Source of the DNA: Fibrobacterota bacterium
GTDB lineage: Bacteria; Fibrobacterota; Chitinivibrionia; Chitinivibrionales; Chitinispirillaceae
Direction: 5' to 3'
Assembly (NCBI GenBank): GCA_023436205.1
Contig: JAEZKC010000043.1
Coordinates: 1-51,584 of the forward strand
DNA length: 51,584 nt
Part shown: piece after piece, positions 24,816 to 33,752 of the stretch
Position numbering within the stretch: position 1 is the first letter of the stretch
How the letters are laid out: each line of letters begins with the position of its first letter
Position numbers and translations under genes: made by a program
The notes under the pieces: generated by a model
Seen by the model: only the letters and a program-made list of their open reading frames with translations
Database searches by the model: none
What the model was told of the DNA's origin: nothing

Positions 24816-26024
24816 ATGGCCAAATTTCAAGGAAAAGCTCTTATACCTGCTCGATTCATAACCAATTGGGTTCTGCCGGGAATGCTCCGAGAAACGGGAT
24901 CCTGGAGTATGGTGAAGCAGCAGGTTCGTAAGTATCTTTACCCCCATGACCCGCTAAAAGATGTTCCGGTGGGGCAGATTTCCCTCAGAGTTAATGAAGT
25001 ATGCAATCTCAGGTGTTCATCCTGTGGTCAGTGGGGTGAAAACGGACATCTGCGCCTCAAGATGGAGCGCGGTGAAAAACTCGACCAGCTTGACTTTGAT
25101 GTGGTGAAGAGAGTCATTTTCGAGACCCGCAAAGACAAACCATTCTATTATGTATGGGGTGGAGAACCGACCATGTGGAAGCCTCTGCTTCCTTTCTTCG
25201 AAGAACTGGCCAGAAACAATCTGCGCGGGTCTGTAGTGACCAACGCCCAGGACCTTGACCGTATTTTGGAAGATCTCATCGATACCAAGGCTCTCTCAGT
25301 GCTTTTTCTCAGTCTCGACGGCTGGGATGCGGAAAGTCAGAACCTCATGCGTTCCCCAGCAAACTCCAAACTTGCCGATAACTTCGAAAAAGTAATGGCA
25401 GTGATGGAAAAAGCGGATGAAATCAAGAAGCGCAAAGGGTACCACTTCCCCATGGTGATACCGATCACTGTAATATCAAACCACAATTTCTCCCATTTAA
25501 CCAAAATTCATAAGCTTGTCCTCGATAAGGCGCAGCTGCACCCCTTCTACTTCGGATGGTTCATCACCGAAGAGCGCGCTGCACTACATGAAAAGGTGTT
25601 TGAAGACAGATTCGGCTATGCACCAAAGAATCATCGCGGATACCTCAAGAGCTGCTTTAATGATGTGGACCCCAAGGAAACTGCCGCCCAAATCAGAGAA
25701 ATCAAAGCTATGTCAAAGGGGAAGGTCTGCATACCACAAATTCTTCCCGATATTGAAACGGAAGAGCAGATCCGCAGGTACTACAGCGACCACTCATGGC
25801 ACTGCGGTTACCCCAAATGTGAAAGCATATATTACACTGCGGAAATATCCCCCGATGGTCGAGTGACTCCCTGCCGGGATTACCAGGACTATACCGCTGG
25901 AAATATCAACGAGCAATCCTTCTACGAAGTCTGGAACGGAGAATCGTTCAAGAAGTTCAGAAGCGAGATGAAGAAGGGTTTGATGCCCGTTTGTACAAGG
26001 TGCTGCGGATTGCAGGGATTCTGA
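24816..26024 (+). CDS. Radical SAM protein with SPASM-like C-terminal domain
   Basis: A 402-residue radical SAM enzyme. The start is the ATG at 24816 after GGAAGGATGTAAA; an upstream in-frame TTG at 24768 lacks a site. The cluster-binding motif CNLRCSSCGQWGE is near residue 60, followed by FYYVWGGEPTMW (the GGE motif) and SLDGWD. The C-terminal part has clustered cysteines: CGYPKCESIYYTAEISPDG, RVTPCRDYQDYTAGNINEQSF and PVCTRCCG, typical of a SPASM/twitch auxiliary cluster. Such enzymes modify peptides, sugars or cofactors. No precursor peptide or pathway partner is adjacent, so the substrate is unknown. A hairpin at 26035 ends the transcript. Confidence 0.85.
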   Translation: MAKFQGKALIPARFITNWVLPGMLRETGSWSMVKQQVRKYLYPHDPLKDVPVGQISLRVNEVCNLRCSSCGQWGENGHLRLKMERGEKLDQLDFDVVKRVIFETRKDKPFYYVWGGEPTMWKPLLPFFEELARNNLRGSVVTNAQDLDRILEDLIDTKALSVLFLSLDGWDAESQNLMRSPANSKLADNFEKVMAVMEKADEIKKRKGYHFPMVIPITVISNHNFSHLTKIHKLVLDKAQLHPFYFGWFITEERAALHEKVFEDRFGYAPKNHRGYLKSCFNDVDPKETAAQIREIKAMSKGKVCIPQILPDIETEEQIRRYYSDHSWHCGYPKCESIYYTAEISPDGRVTPCRDYQDYTAGNINEQSFYEVWNGESFKKFRSEMKKGLMPVCTRCCGLQGF

Positions 26025-26034
26025 TTTGTTTAAT

Positions 26035-26060
26035 AAAGGTCCTCAGAAATGGGGACCTTT
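26035..26060 (+). terminator. Hairpin after the radical SAM gene
   Basis: AAAGGTCC (26035-26042) pairs perfectly with GGACCTTT (26053-26060) across a 10-base loop. The T tract is short, so it may work best for convergent transcripts: flanking A residues give T residues on the minus strand. Confidence 0.6.
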
Positions 26061-26086
26061 GATATAAACAAACAGCAGTTGACTCC

Positions 26087-26655
26087 CGCTGTCCTTTTCA
26101 GGACAGGGCAAATGACGGTAATGATCAACCAAAGATCGGCGGGTCTGATGGATCACTCGGGTGTCCGGGATCACCTGGTATCAGTTTTAAAATACCTGAA
26201 CAGGTCCTCTTCAGTGCCTGGAACCGGTCTCGGCCGGTCTTCCACTTCGATAGTATCGCTTGAAGCCTTCGCCGGAGAAGCATACACTGAGGTCATGCGT
26301 ATCTCCCCGGAACCGGAGGGACCGAACGCGCTTTTGCTTAAGGTAATTTTGTAAGCTGTGTAAAACTGGAAACTTGGTTTATAGGTTGAATCTGTAACGG
26401 GTTAGCTTTTCAGATCGGAATATCTGTAGTAAACAATGTTTTTACAAAGAGAAGATCCGAACGAAAGGATTTCTGCAGTGTCATCCTTATAAACAGCCCC
26501 ATCTTCCCCGAAAGGCCCCAGACAGGCATAACCGGAAGAGGCCAGACTTGTCTCACTGATCAGATCCATACGACCGTAAAAATGGTGTCTCCCTGCCCGT
26601 TTACAGTGACAATTTCCACATGATCGCTCTTATGCAGATCTTTCCAGGTGTGCAC
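26087..26655 (-). pseudogene. Decayed, 5'-truncated third copy of the MTSVHASPAK-domain gene
   Basis: The minus strand matches the 3' part of the gene at 26720-28138 piece by piece. Matches include the terminator-like hairpin (CTGTCCTTTTCAGGACAG, compare 26681-26700), the Gly-Asp-Pro-rich tail region, the CACTTCGATAGTATCG segment, a GGTCATGCGTATCTCCCCGGAACC segment in two halves, CCAGACAGGCATAACC, and a readable HTWKDLHKSDHVEI. Frameshifts and stops break the frame, and sequence before the WKDLH region is missing. It sits directly downstream of the intact gene, so it is probably an old tandem duplicate. Frames on the plus strand here are artefacts. Confidence 0.75.
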
Positions 26656-26668
26656 TAAAACCGGACGG

Positions 26669-26703
26669 AAAGAAAAGCGCCCTGTCCTCTTCAGGATAGG
26701 GCG
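26669..26703 (-). terminator. Rho-independent terminator of the leftward surface-protein operon
   Basis: CGCCCTGTCCT (26678-26688) pairs with AGGATAGGGCG (26693-26703) with one mismatch and a 4-base loop. On the minus strand it is followed by CTTTTCTTT. It lies 17 bases after the stop of the gene at 26720. Confidence 0.8.
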
Positions 26704-26719
26704 AGATGTTGAGGCGGGG

Positions 26720-28138
26720 CTAGCCAAAAATTGGCGGATCGGAAGGATCACCCGGATCTCCGGGGTCACCGGGATCGCCCGGGTCTCCCGGATTGTTGGG
26801 ATCCCCCGGAGTGCCCGTAACTGGCGGGACATAGTATCTGAACGGATCTTCAGGACTACCGATTGCTGGCCCTGGCTTCTCCTGTACTTCGATAGTGTCA
26901 TCGGGAGTTTTGGCCGGTGATGCATGCACAGAAGTCATGCGCACCTCCCCAAAACCACTCTCCCCGAAAGCTTCTCTATTGATTGTAAGACGATACACGG
27001 CATAGAACTGATAGTTGGGGTATTCTGAATTTGCCTTGAAAGTGGAGTCAGTGGACGGCGACTTGGTGAAGTCGTTATACCCGTAGAAATTCACATTATC
27101 ATCCAACGAAGTACCGAATGATACGATGTCCGACACGGAGCCTTTTATGATAGCTCCATCACCGCCGGTCATCCCCAGACAGGCATAACCACTGGGAACC
27201 GCACTACTTGCACTGATCAAATCTATTTTTCCAGCCAGAACAGTATCTCCATCCCCATTCATAGCGGCAATCTGCACATGGTCACTGACATGCAAATCTC
27301 TCCAGGTATGGGGCCGGTTGGGGTTCCAGCCTATTCCATTGACCCCATAGGTGTTATCGGTAAAACCGGGATTGAAAATGATCACCATGTCCACTACATC
27401 TTCGCTTACCGCAGTGGTTATCTTTACAAGCGGGACATCCTTGCCGCCTATATCACCCCAGAAATACTGATCTTTTCCATAAAGTGCTATGCGGTCGGCG
27501 GAACCATCTTCCTGAGGAGTGGTGGCTTCACCGGTAGGAATTTTGTCAAGAACAAAGTCCACAGTACCCTGAAGAGCAATGATCACTTTGCTTTGTGAAA
27601 AAAAACCAGCTTTGGAAGCACGCATTGTATCGGATGCAGAAAAAACGGAAGCACTCTTCTGAAGAGCATTGACAACGGAACTACTGTGCAGGCTTTCGAG
27701 CTTTCCGGTATGCGTCTGCGAGCCAATGGCAGCCCTGACAAGCAGTGCCTGCTTCCCCAGATTTCTATCCAGAGTGATTCTGTGAAAACCAGACGAGAAA
27801 CGGCGATTGGCTGCCACCTTCACCAGCTTGCCATCAAGCCTGAACAGCTCAATTTTCACGTAAGATTCTTCTTTGAGATTCAGGTTGAATGATCCATTAC
27901 TGTAAGCGAGGGCATTCTGCACCTTTGAAACACCGCTATAGTTGACAGGTGTAGCCACAAGAGAATAATTACCCTGGGCATCACTGAAAACACCTGCGGA
28001 GTTTGAGGGAAGACTCACGTAGGCACCGCTTATGGGATTACCTGCAGTATCTTTTACGGTGCCCTGAATATTAATCTGGGCCACCGACTCCGCAGCCAGC
28101 ATAAATAATGCTGACACGACTACAACCAGTACTTTCAT
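26720..28138 (-). CDS. Secreted protein: carboxypeptidase-regulatory-like domain plus novel MTSVHASPAK domain
   Basis: A 472-residue exported protein. The start is the ATG at 28138, following AAGGAGGGGAGA; a frame from 28162 begins before this binding site. The signal peptide is MKVLVVVVSALFMLAAESVA. Residues about 21-70 resemble a carboxypeptidase-regulatory-like beta-sandwich (INIQGTVKDTAGNPISGAYV, FSDAQGNYSLVAT). Residues about 95-145 resemble a FlgD-like/type IX sorting module (VKIELFRLDGKLVKV, SSGFHRITLDRN). From about 225, a 220-residue domain matches the protein at 36532-37506: YFWGDIGGKDVPLVKITTAV, VSFGTSLDDNVNFYGY, RMTSVHASPAK, DPFRYY. It ends in GDPGDP repeats. Last gene of its operon. 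Function unknown. Confidence 0.7.
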   Translation of the reverse strand: MKVLVVVVSALFMLAAESVAQINIQGTVKDTAGNPISGAYVSLPSNSAGVFSDAQGNYSLVATPVNYSGVSKVQNALAYSNGSFNLNLKEESYVKIELFRLDGKLVKVAANRRFSSGFHRITLDRNLGKQALLVRAAIGSQTHTGKLESLHSSSVVNALQKSASVFSASDTMRASKAGFFSQSKVIIALQGTVDFVLDKIPTGEATTPQEDGSADRIALYGKDQYFWGDIGGKDVPLVKITTAVSEDVVDMVIIFNPGFTDNTYGVNGIGWNPNRPHTWRDLHVSDHVQIAAMNGDGDTVLAGKIDLISASSAVPSGYACLGMTGGDGAIIKGSVSDIVSFGTSLDDNVNFYGYNDFTKSPSTDSTFKANSEYPNYQFYAVYRLTINREAFGESGFGEVRMTSVHASPAKTPDDTIEVQEKPGPAIGSPEDPFRYYVPPVTGTPGDPNNPGDPGDPGDPGDPGDPSDPPIFG

Positions 28139-28151
28139 TCTCCCCTCCTTG

Positions 28152-30470
28152 CTAATTCCCATATTCTCCTCCAGATGTGTCCTGATCAGAAATTTTTTCC
28201 ATCTGACGTTTTAGCTTCTCTATTTCTTTATCCAGCTCACGTTCCTTGTTGATCATTTTATCATGGTTTTTCTGCAGATCATTGGATCCGTTCAGCTTCT
28301 GAGCCTTGGCCAACGCATACTCCATATCTTCTTTAATGTTACTCAGATTACGAAAGAAAAATCCACTCCTATACTGCCTGTCCATAAAACGATAGTGATT
28401 ATCCATCTCGCCAAGAAGTCTCTGACTCTCGCTTCTCAAGGCCTCTACCCTGTTCTTATCCGCAGTAATTCCCCTCAGAGCTAAAATCACGACATCACTT
28501 GCCAAACCGGAATAGGCATTCCGGTTGGAACGGTATCGATCCTCCTGCGCCCTGATGCTGTCGGGGGATAGTGGTATATATGCATTAATCTTATTGAGAG
28601 CCGCAGAGAGAATATTCATTGCCTGAGGATACCTTTTTTCAAGCATGTGACCGTAACTTTCTATAAGCGCACCTTCCGCCTGCAGTGAAAAATAACCCGA
28701 AGCGGACAGCTTCTGCCCTGCCTGGATTGCATCCCCCCACTGACGGGCCTTGATTGCGGTCCAGGCTAACCCTAAAAGCGCTTCTTCATAGTAGTAACTT
28801 TCAGGCTTTACCATTCTCAGAGCAGTTACCGCCTTGGCTAAAGTCCCCTCTTCATAGAAAGCGTATCCCAGAAGCATACAAGCCCTGTTGAAAGCTTCCT
28901 TCTGAGCCGGGGTATTCACCTCTGCATTGATGCAGTTTTCAAGACTGTTTATAACCAGATGCATCCCGGAATTAAGCACTGAATGACAGATAGCAATACT
29001 GAGTTGCGCCAGAATGTAATCTGGATGGCCTTCGTTTACCATTGACAGTTCATGCTCCGCTTTACGGAATTCACCAGTGAGAATGTAGGTTTCACCCAGC
29101 AGGTAGGAACCATGAGTTCTAAGCGAATCGTTAACGGTTGGCCGGTTGAGTTCCACATACTGATTGCGCACCTGATTGAAATCCTGCTGACGGTAATGAA
29201 TGCGCATGAGACCAAGATCAGCATTGGGCACAATACTGCTGAGCGGAAACTGTCCTTTGGTTCCCTCGTAAGCGGCAATGGCCTCCTCGCGCATGTCCAG
29301 ATTCTCCAGACAGGACCCAGAATGATACATCACCAGGTCGTTCTTATAAAAATCAGGATACTCTGTGAGTATGCGAGCGTAAATGAAATAGGCATCCCAG
29401 TATTTGCCTTCGTAATACAGCTTCATAGCCTTGTTGTAAAGATCATTGGCGGAAAGGCTCGCATCCCGCCCTACTCTTCTCGCAAAAATCTCCTCCCGGT
29501 GTTTTCCGAAGTCGCTCTTGAGGTAAACCGAATGGGTTCCCTGAAGAACGCTGTTCACCTCATCGCGATACTGATAGGTGAAGGACAGATCTTTTCCACG
29601 ATTAATGTGGGGCAAATTGAAAGAACCCGCAAACCCGAAGGACTCTACAGAACGTCTCTGGTCAATCTCCACATATCCTTTGAGCCCCATGTACTTAAGC
29701 ACCCAGTAACTTCCGGAAAGCAGCAGATCCCATTCGTACTCTCTTTTACCGGAAAGAAACTCCTGAGGGTCGGCTGTGAAATCCTTAAGATTAAACTGTG
29801 CATCAAACTCCACCAAATCCTGCAGAAAACTGGCGTGATAAGATGCCTTGACCAGAGGAGAGTATTCAATGCGGTTGAACTCCCCCACTTGGGGAATGGG
29901 AAGATTACGGTACATCAGACCGATTCTGTGATATCCCCAGAACTGATGGTAAAAGAGACGGTAGTAAAGTCCCACATCCATGCCGACATTGTAATCGTTG
30001 CCCTCTCCGAAATTGGATTGGCTCATAAGATTTAGATTGAGCCCGGCTACAAGCCCTCTCCAAAGTTGTGTAGAATAGGAAAACATGTACAGAGAGTTTA
30101 TGTTCTTCCTTTCTTCAGCGTCAACTACAATGGTATCAGAATCGTAAACTCCGTTTGAAACACCTTTGCCGTTTTCACAAATCCAGCTGAGTCCCAAGGT
30201 GTTGTAAAGCCCTAAAGGGAAAACAAGCCCCAGTTCCCAAAGTCTGGCCACATCATCGGAAGCAAGCGTGGTCACTCCTCTGAAAGAGGAATAATTATAC
30301 TCTGAAAGGTTTGCCGGGTTATTGAGGGGCGAAACAGAAGTAAAGAACATCCTCCAGCGTTCCGAAAGCAGATACTCTCCCGGAAGTCCATCGGCGTGCA
30401 CTCCTGATACCCCGAAGAAAACAGATACCAGAACCGAAAACGAAATAATATTTATTGATTTTTTAAACAT
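28152..30470 (-). CDS. Outer-membrane barrel-like protein fused to TPR repeats and a coiled coil
   Basis: A 772-residue exported protein. The signal peptide (KSINIISFSVLVSVFFGVSGVHA) leads into a roughly 300-residue aromatic, strand-rich region resembling PorV/PorP-like or other outer-membrane barrels (LGLYNTLGLSWICENG, AGLNLNLMSQSNFGEG, VGLYYRLFYHQFWGYHR). About residues 340-660 are TPR-like repeats (ANDLYNKAMKLYYEGKYWDA, LLGETYILTGEFRKAEHEL, ALLGLAWTAIKARQWGDA). The last 60 residues are a charged coiled coil (KMINKERELDKEIEKLKRQ). It begins 15 bases after the upstream VWA gene. A role in exporting or anchoring the neighbouring surface proteins is plausible but inferred. The barrel call rests on composition. 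Confidence 0.65.
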   Translation of the reverse strand: MFKKSINIISFSVLVSVFFGVSGVHADGLPGEYLLSERWRMFFTSVSPLNNPANLSEYNYSSFRGVTTLASDDVARLWELGLVFPLGLYNTLGLSWICENGKGVSNGVYDSDTIVVDAEERKNINSLYMFSYSTQLWRGLVAGLNLNLMSQSNFGEGNDYNVGMDVGLYYRLFYHQFWGYHRIGLMYRNLPIPQVGEFNRIEYSPLVKASYHASFLQDLVEFDAQFNLKDFTADPQEFLSGKREYEWDLLLSGSYWVLKYMGLKGYVEIDQRRSVESFGFAGSFNLPHINRGKDLSFTYQYRDEVNSVLQGTHSVYLKSDFGKHREEIFARRVGRDASLSANDLYNKAMKLYYEGKYWDAYFIYARILTEYPDFYKNDLVMYHSGSCLENLDMREEAIAAYEGTKGQFPLSSIVPNADLGLMRIHYRQQDFNQVRNQYVELNRPTVNDSLRTHGSYLLGETYILTGEFRKAEHELSMVNEGHPDYILAQLSIAICHSVLNSGMHLVINSLENCINAEVNTPAQKEAFNRACMLLGYAFYEEGTLAKAVTALRMVKPESYYYEEALLGLAWTAIKARQWGDAIQAGQKLSASGYFSLQAEGALIESYGHMLEKRYPQAMNILSAALNKINAYIPLSPDSIRAQEDRYRSNRNAYSGLASDVVILALRGITADKNRVEALRSESQRLLGEMDNHYRFMDRQYRSGFFFRNLSNIKEDMEYALAKAQKLNGSNDLQKNHDKMINKERELDKEIEKLKRQMEKISDQDTSGGEYGN

Positions 30471-30485
30471 CTTTAAACCTGCATA

Positions 30486-33400
30486 TTATTTAATGTATGG
30501 CAAACCCTTAACGCCGATTTTCTTCCAGAGAGTTTTAGTGTTTTGGGTAGTTTTACTAGTTGTGCCGGTTCCTTCAGATTCAATTTTTAACATTGTCATA
30601 TACGCACCGCTGCCTACTGGCCTTCCGAACCTGTTGTTACCGTCCCACACAAATACCACCGCATTTTTATATGATGGATTCCCCATGGCTTTGAACTTTA
30701 CTACAATATTTCCAGTGGCATCATAAATAACCATGTCTGCAGTAATTTTCATTCCCATGGAGGTGCGCTTGGGAACCGCAACCACCACCAAGCCCTGCTG
30801 AGCTGTAATTCCGTATTCGGAGCGCAATTCAGCAGGAATTGCCGGACTGCCGGGCTCATAAGGATTAGCCGAGATGATCATAGTATATCCGGGATCCTTT
30901 GCCCGAATCTGAAGAGCTACCTTACGGTTGGGAGCGTTCTGCACATTGCCCTGCAGATCCCGAATACCCGCATCGGGGTCTATGGTGATGGAATCACCGG
31001 CCACAGGGAAATCTTTATTGATAATTCTACTTACAGAAAACACATACTGATCTCCCCTCTTCTCGGCAAACACCAGTTCCATATTGTAAGTATCTTTACC
31101 GGACGTGAAGATAAAGGGAAATGGAGTGGATGGAATCTCCACAGCTTCGGAAAAGGTGACCACAAGGGTATCGCCATTGGGAACTGCCACATCGGAGGGG
31201 ATGAATACCGCCTTTGTAATTACAGGAGCCATCTGATCTGTTACTTTCAGCCTTGCCGGTTGAATTCCTTCATCTATGCGGCTTGAGTCCACCACCACCA
31301 CGTCTCTGGCATCGATACTGGTGAGCGGCTCGCTGTTCTGCTTCACTTTAATGATAAAACCGGAATCGGTGACTATTAGGTCACTGGGTGAATAGGTGAA
31401 ATCCCTGAACAGGGGAAGCTTGACGGCGGCATTAAAATCTTTGAGTATGGTGGAATCTACGGGACGATCGGTGGTGATGGAGATCATATCCACCTTTCCG
31501 TCTCTATTGTTGTCCAGATAGGTGGCCGTGAGTGGCTTGTAGAGCACCTGATAATCAATTACCACTTTGGGGTTGGCCGGATTGTTCTGGACATTCATCA
31601 AAGTGTCGGAAATGCTGCCTGCCACATCGATATTGAGTTTATCCCCATCCTGTGCACTCATGCCGGTAGTCTGCATCACCGAAAAAGTGATGGTGGAACC
31701 GCTGCTTTTCACAAATTCCAGCCGCGGAGAGTAACTTTCGGTACCCCGGTAAAAGAGCAGCGGATAGGAGCTGTAGATTTGATCGACCGGTTCTGAAAAA
31801 GTGACCGTCAGAGTATCACTTACTTCGTTAAAATCCTTGTATACAGCACTCACCGCCACAGGGGCAATACTGTCGATAAGGGGAACTTCGGTTACCGGAA
31901 TGGTGCCACCAGAATTCAAAGCGACCCTGTTAATAAAAAGCTTTTCACTTGATAAAACTCCGGTATTGGGAGCTGCCGAGGTGGAAGTCTCCTTGAGCTT
32001 TGTAAGAAAACCATCAGCGTCGGGGATAATGGAATCAATAGTAAAACGGGTGGTTGAAACGCTGACTGCTTTTACCATGAGAGAGCAGTCTGCGGCAGTG
32101 ATCTTTTCATCACCCTGGATAACCCTGATAAGATCGGGGTAGCCATTACCGCTTCTGTCTATAAGGTAGGCACGTCTTACCGCGATGTCCCTCTGAGAGG
32201 CAATCGGAACCGCAAGCCGCAGAGTGTCAAGCGGAATGGCAGGATTGCGGTAGACAAGAATGAGACTGTCTCCGTTCTCGTTCTGCAGAATATTATCGGC
32301 TTTGGGAAGGCCATACTCTCTATCGAAAAGCCCCGACCAGTAACTGCCCTTATTGGTGAGAGAAACCGGAACGGAATCGGTATAGCTTGAATTAGAAGCA
32401 CCCACCTTAACCTGGCTTACTGTGGCTTCGGGTGGAAAAAATCGGACTTCCAGACGCGACATGTCTTCACTGATCAAATTAACCTGCTGACCGTTATAGT
32501 AGAGACCGATACTTCCCTGCTCCCAGCAGTCCAGAGATTGTAGATCGGGACTGTCACTCTGGACTACCGTCACCGAATACCTGACCGAATCCACCTGAAC
32601 GGTGGGGGTGGTGAATCTCCAAACATAGCTCACATCAAGAATCGTCGTGGGCCCCTGCAAAGCGATAGGCATTTGAAAAACCGCAAACGAATCATTAAAA
32701 TTGGTAGTAGTGACTCCATTAACAGTGATTCGAAGAGGCGTGCTCTGATGAAGCCCGGAGTTGTTGTTCATTGTGAGATTTAACAAATTCGACAGTAAAT
32801 CAGATGTGGAGCCGGATTGCTTCCAAATTTTGCTGTTTGCATTCTCGCTGGAATAACCATTCTGTTGAATATTTGTTGTCATCACCTTCAATTCATTGGG
32901 GATCAGTTCATTCTGATTGATAAAAAAAGCAGTGTAAGTAGTGGGGATACCTTGCCCCAGTAAATAATCCTTCTGAAAAGCCTTGCGTTCTTCATCAACG
33001 TTCTGATCTTCACCGTCGGATAAAAAGATAATGTACTGACGGTGAGTTGGATTAGATGCTGTTTGAAAAGCCTGCCGTGCTGCTTCAAATCCTATGGATA
33101 CATCTGTTGTGCCGGTATAACCCTGCATTGGTGTATGAGTATTAGTATCCACATAGTGCCGTCCGGTGCTTCCATAATCTGCATTTACAAGCTTCAGATT
33201 ACCATAAAGAGGGTCGCGTTCAGTTTCACTCAGTGCAATGGACTGTTTCAGTTTTTGCACTGCACTCATTCCGTCAACGGTGGAGCTAAGCTTTGTCAAA
33301 GGAATATAAGCATCGGTCCAGCCACTGTCGGGATTCAGCTGAACATAATGAGGATCATCCTGGTAATTGTGCAGAAGCTGGTTTGAAAAGACCGCTAATC

Positions 33401-33752
33401 CAATCTCCGAAGCGGGTGACTTTGCTGCAATGGAATCGATCATACTTGAAACCACTGTATACCTGACGTTATTGGAATCCCGCACCCGCATACTTCCACT
33501 ATGATCGATGATAAAAAAAACGGAAACAGTATCTTTCTGACTTCCCCCCGGAGCTTCGATGAACTTGGTGGGGGCACAATGGTCAAATGAACCGGAGAGA
33601 ATGACCGCATTGCGAGGCACTCTCACCGTATCATCCCCCCAGTTAGTAGGACAGTCAAGCCTGACTTCACAGATCTCTCCCACTACCCCAGACACCAGAA
33701 CCGAGACCCCAAGTGCCGCAGCTGTAAAAAAATTCCTAATAATACCCTTCAT
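30486..33752 (-). CDS. Large secreted VWA-domain protein with Ig-like repeats and FlgD-like C-terminus
   Basis: A 1088-residue surface or secreted protein. After the signal peptide (FFTAAALGVSVLVSGVVG) comes a von Willebrand factor A domain at about 75-310. Its MIDAS motif is FFIIDHSGSM (D83, S85, S87), and IIFLSDGEDQN is also present. Later segments repeat an SbsA/Ig-like pattern (SDTLTVTFSEPVDQ and GDTLVVTFSEAVEI, each followed by a D-x-x-x-N-V-Q-N-x-P/A-N stretch). The C-terminus has a FlgD-like module (MVIYDATGNIVVKF, VFVWDGNNRFGRPVGSGAY), a frequent sorting or anchoring unit in the FCB group. It overlaps its paralogue upstream by 4 bases (ATGA). Adhesion or binding of a surface ligand is the likely role; the ligand is unknown. 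Confidence 0.8.
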   Translation of the reverse strand: MKGIIRNFFTAAALGVSVLVSGVVGEICEVRLDCPTNWGDDTVRVPRNAVILSGSFDHCAPTKFIEAPGGSQKDTVSVFFIIDHSGSMRVRDSNNVRYTVVSSMIDSIAAKSPASEIGLAVFSNQLLHNYQDDPHYVQLNPDSGWTDAYIPLTKLSSTVDGMSAVQKLKQSIALSETERDPLYGNLKLVNADYGSTGRHYVDTNTHTPMQGYTGTTDVSIGFEAARQAFQTASNPTHRQYIIFLSDGEDQNVDEERKAFQKDYLLGQGIPTTYTAFFINQNELIPNELKVMTTNIQQNGYSSENANSKIWKQSGSTSDLLSNLLNLTMNNNSGLHQSTPLRITVNGVTTTNFNDSFAVFQMPIALQGPTTILDVSYVWRFTTPTVQVDSVRYSVTVVQSDSPDLQSLDCWEQGSIGLYYNGQQVNLISEDMSRLEVRFFPPEATVSQVKVGASNSSYTDSVPVSLTNKGSYWSGLFDREYGLPKADNILQNENGDSLILVYRNPAIPLDTLRLAVPIASQRDIAVRRAYLIDRSGNGYPDLIRVIQGDEKITAADCSLMVKAVSVSTTRFTIDSIIPDADGFLTKLKETSTSAAPNTGVLSSEKLFINRVALNSGGTIPVTEVPLIDSIAPVAVSAVYKDFNEVSDTLTVTFSEPVDQIYSSYPLLFYRGTESYSPRLEFVKSSGSTITFSVMQTTGMSAQDGDKLNIDVAGSISDTLMNVQNNPANPKVVIDYQVLYKPLTATYLDNNRDGKVDMISITTDRPVDSTILKDFNAAVKLPLFRDFTYSPSDLIVTDSGFIIKVKQNSEPLTSIDARDVVVVDSSRIDEGIQPARLKVTDQMAPVITKAVFIPSDVAVPNGDTLVVTFSEAVEIPSTPFPFIFTSGKDTYNMELVFAEKRGDQYVFSVSRIINKDFPVAGDSITIDPDAGIRDLQGNVQNAPNRKVALQIRAKDPGYTMIISANPYEPGSPAIPAELRSEYGITAQQGLVVVAVPKRTSMGMKITADMVIYDATGNIVVKFKAMGNPSYKNAVVFVWDGNNRFGRPVGSGAYMTMLKIESEGTGTTSKTTQNTKTLWKKIGVKGLPYIK

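Noticed and set aside
26049..26354. Open frame of 101 codons after the radical SAM gene, considered as a precursor peptide
   Set aside because: It overlaps a terminator hairpin and is antisense to the decayed MTSVHASPAK copy; it has no leader or core peptide features.
29052..30035. 327-codon open frame on the plus strand
   Set aside because: It is antisense to the barrel-TPR gene, with no start signals and a composition typical of a shadow frame.
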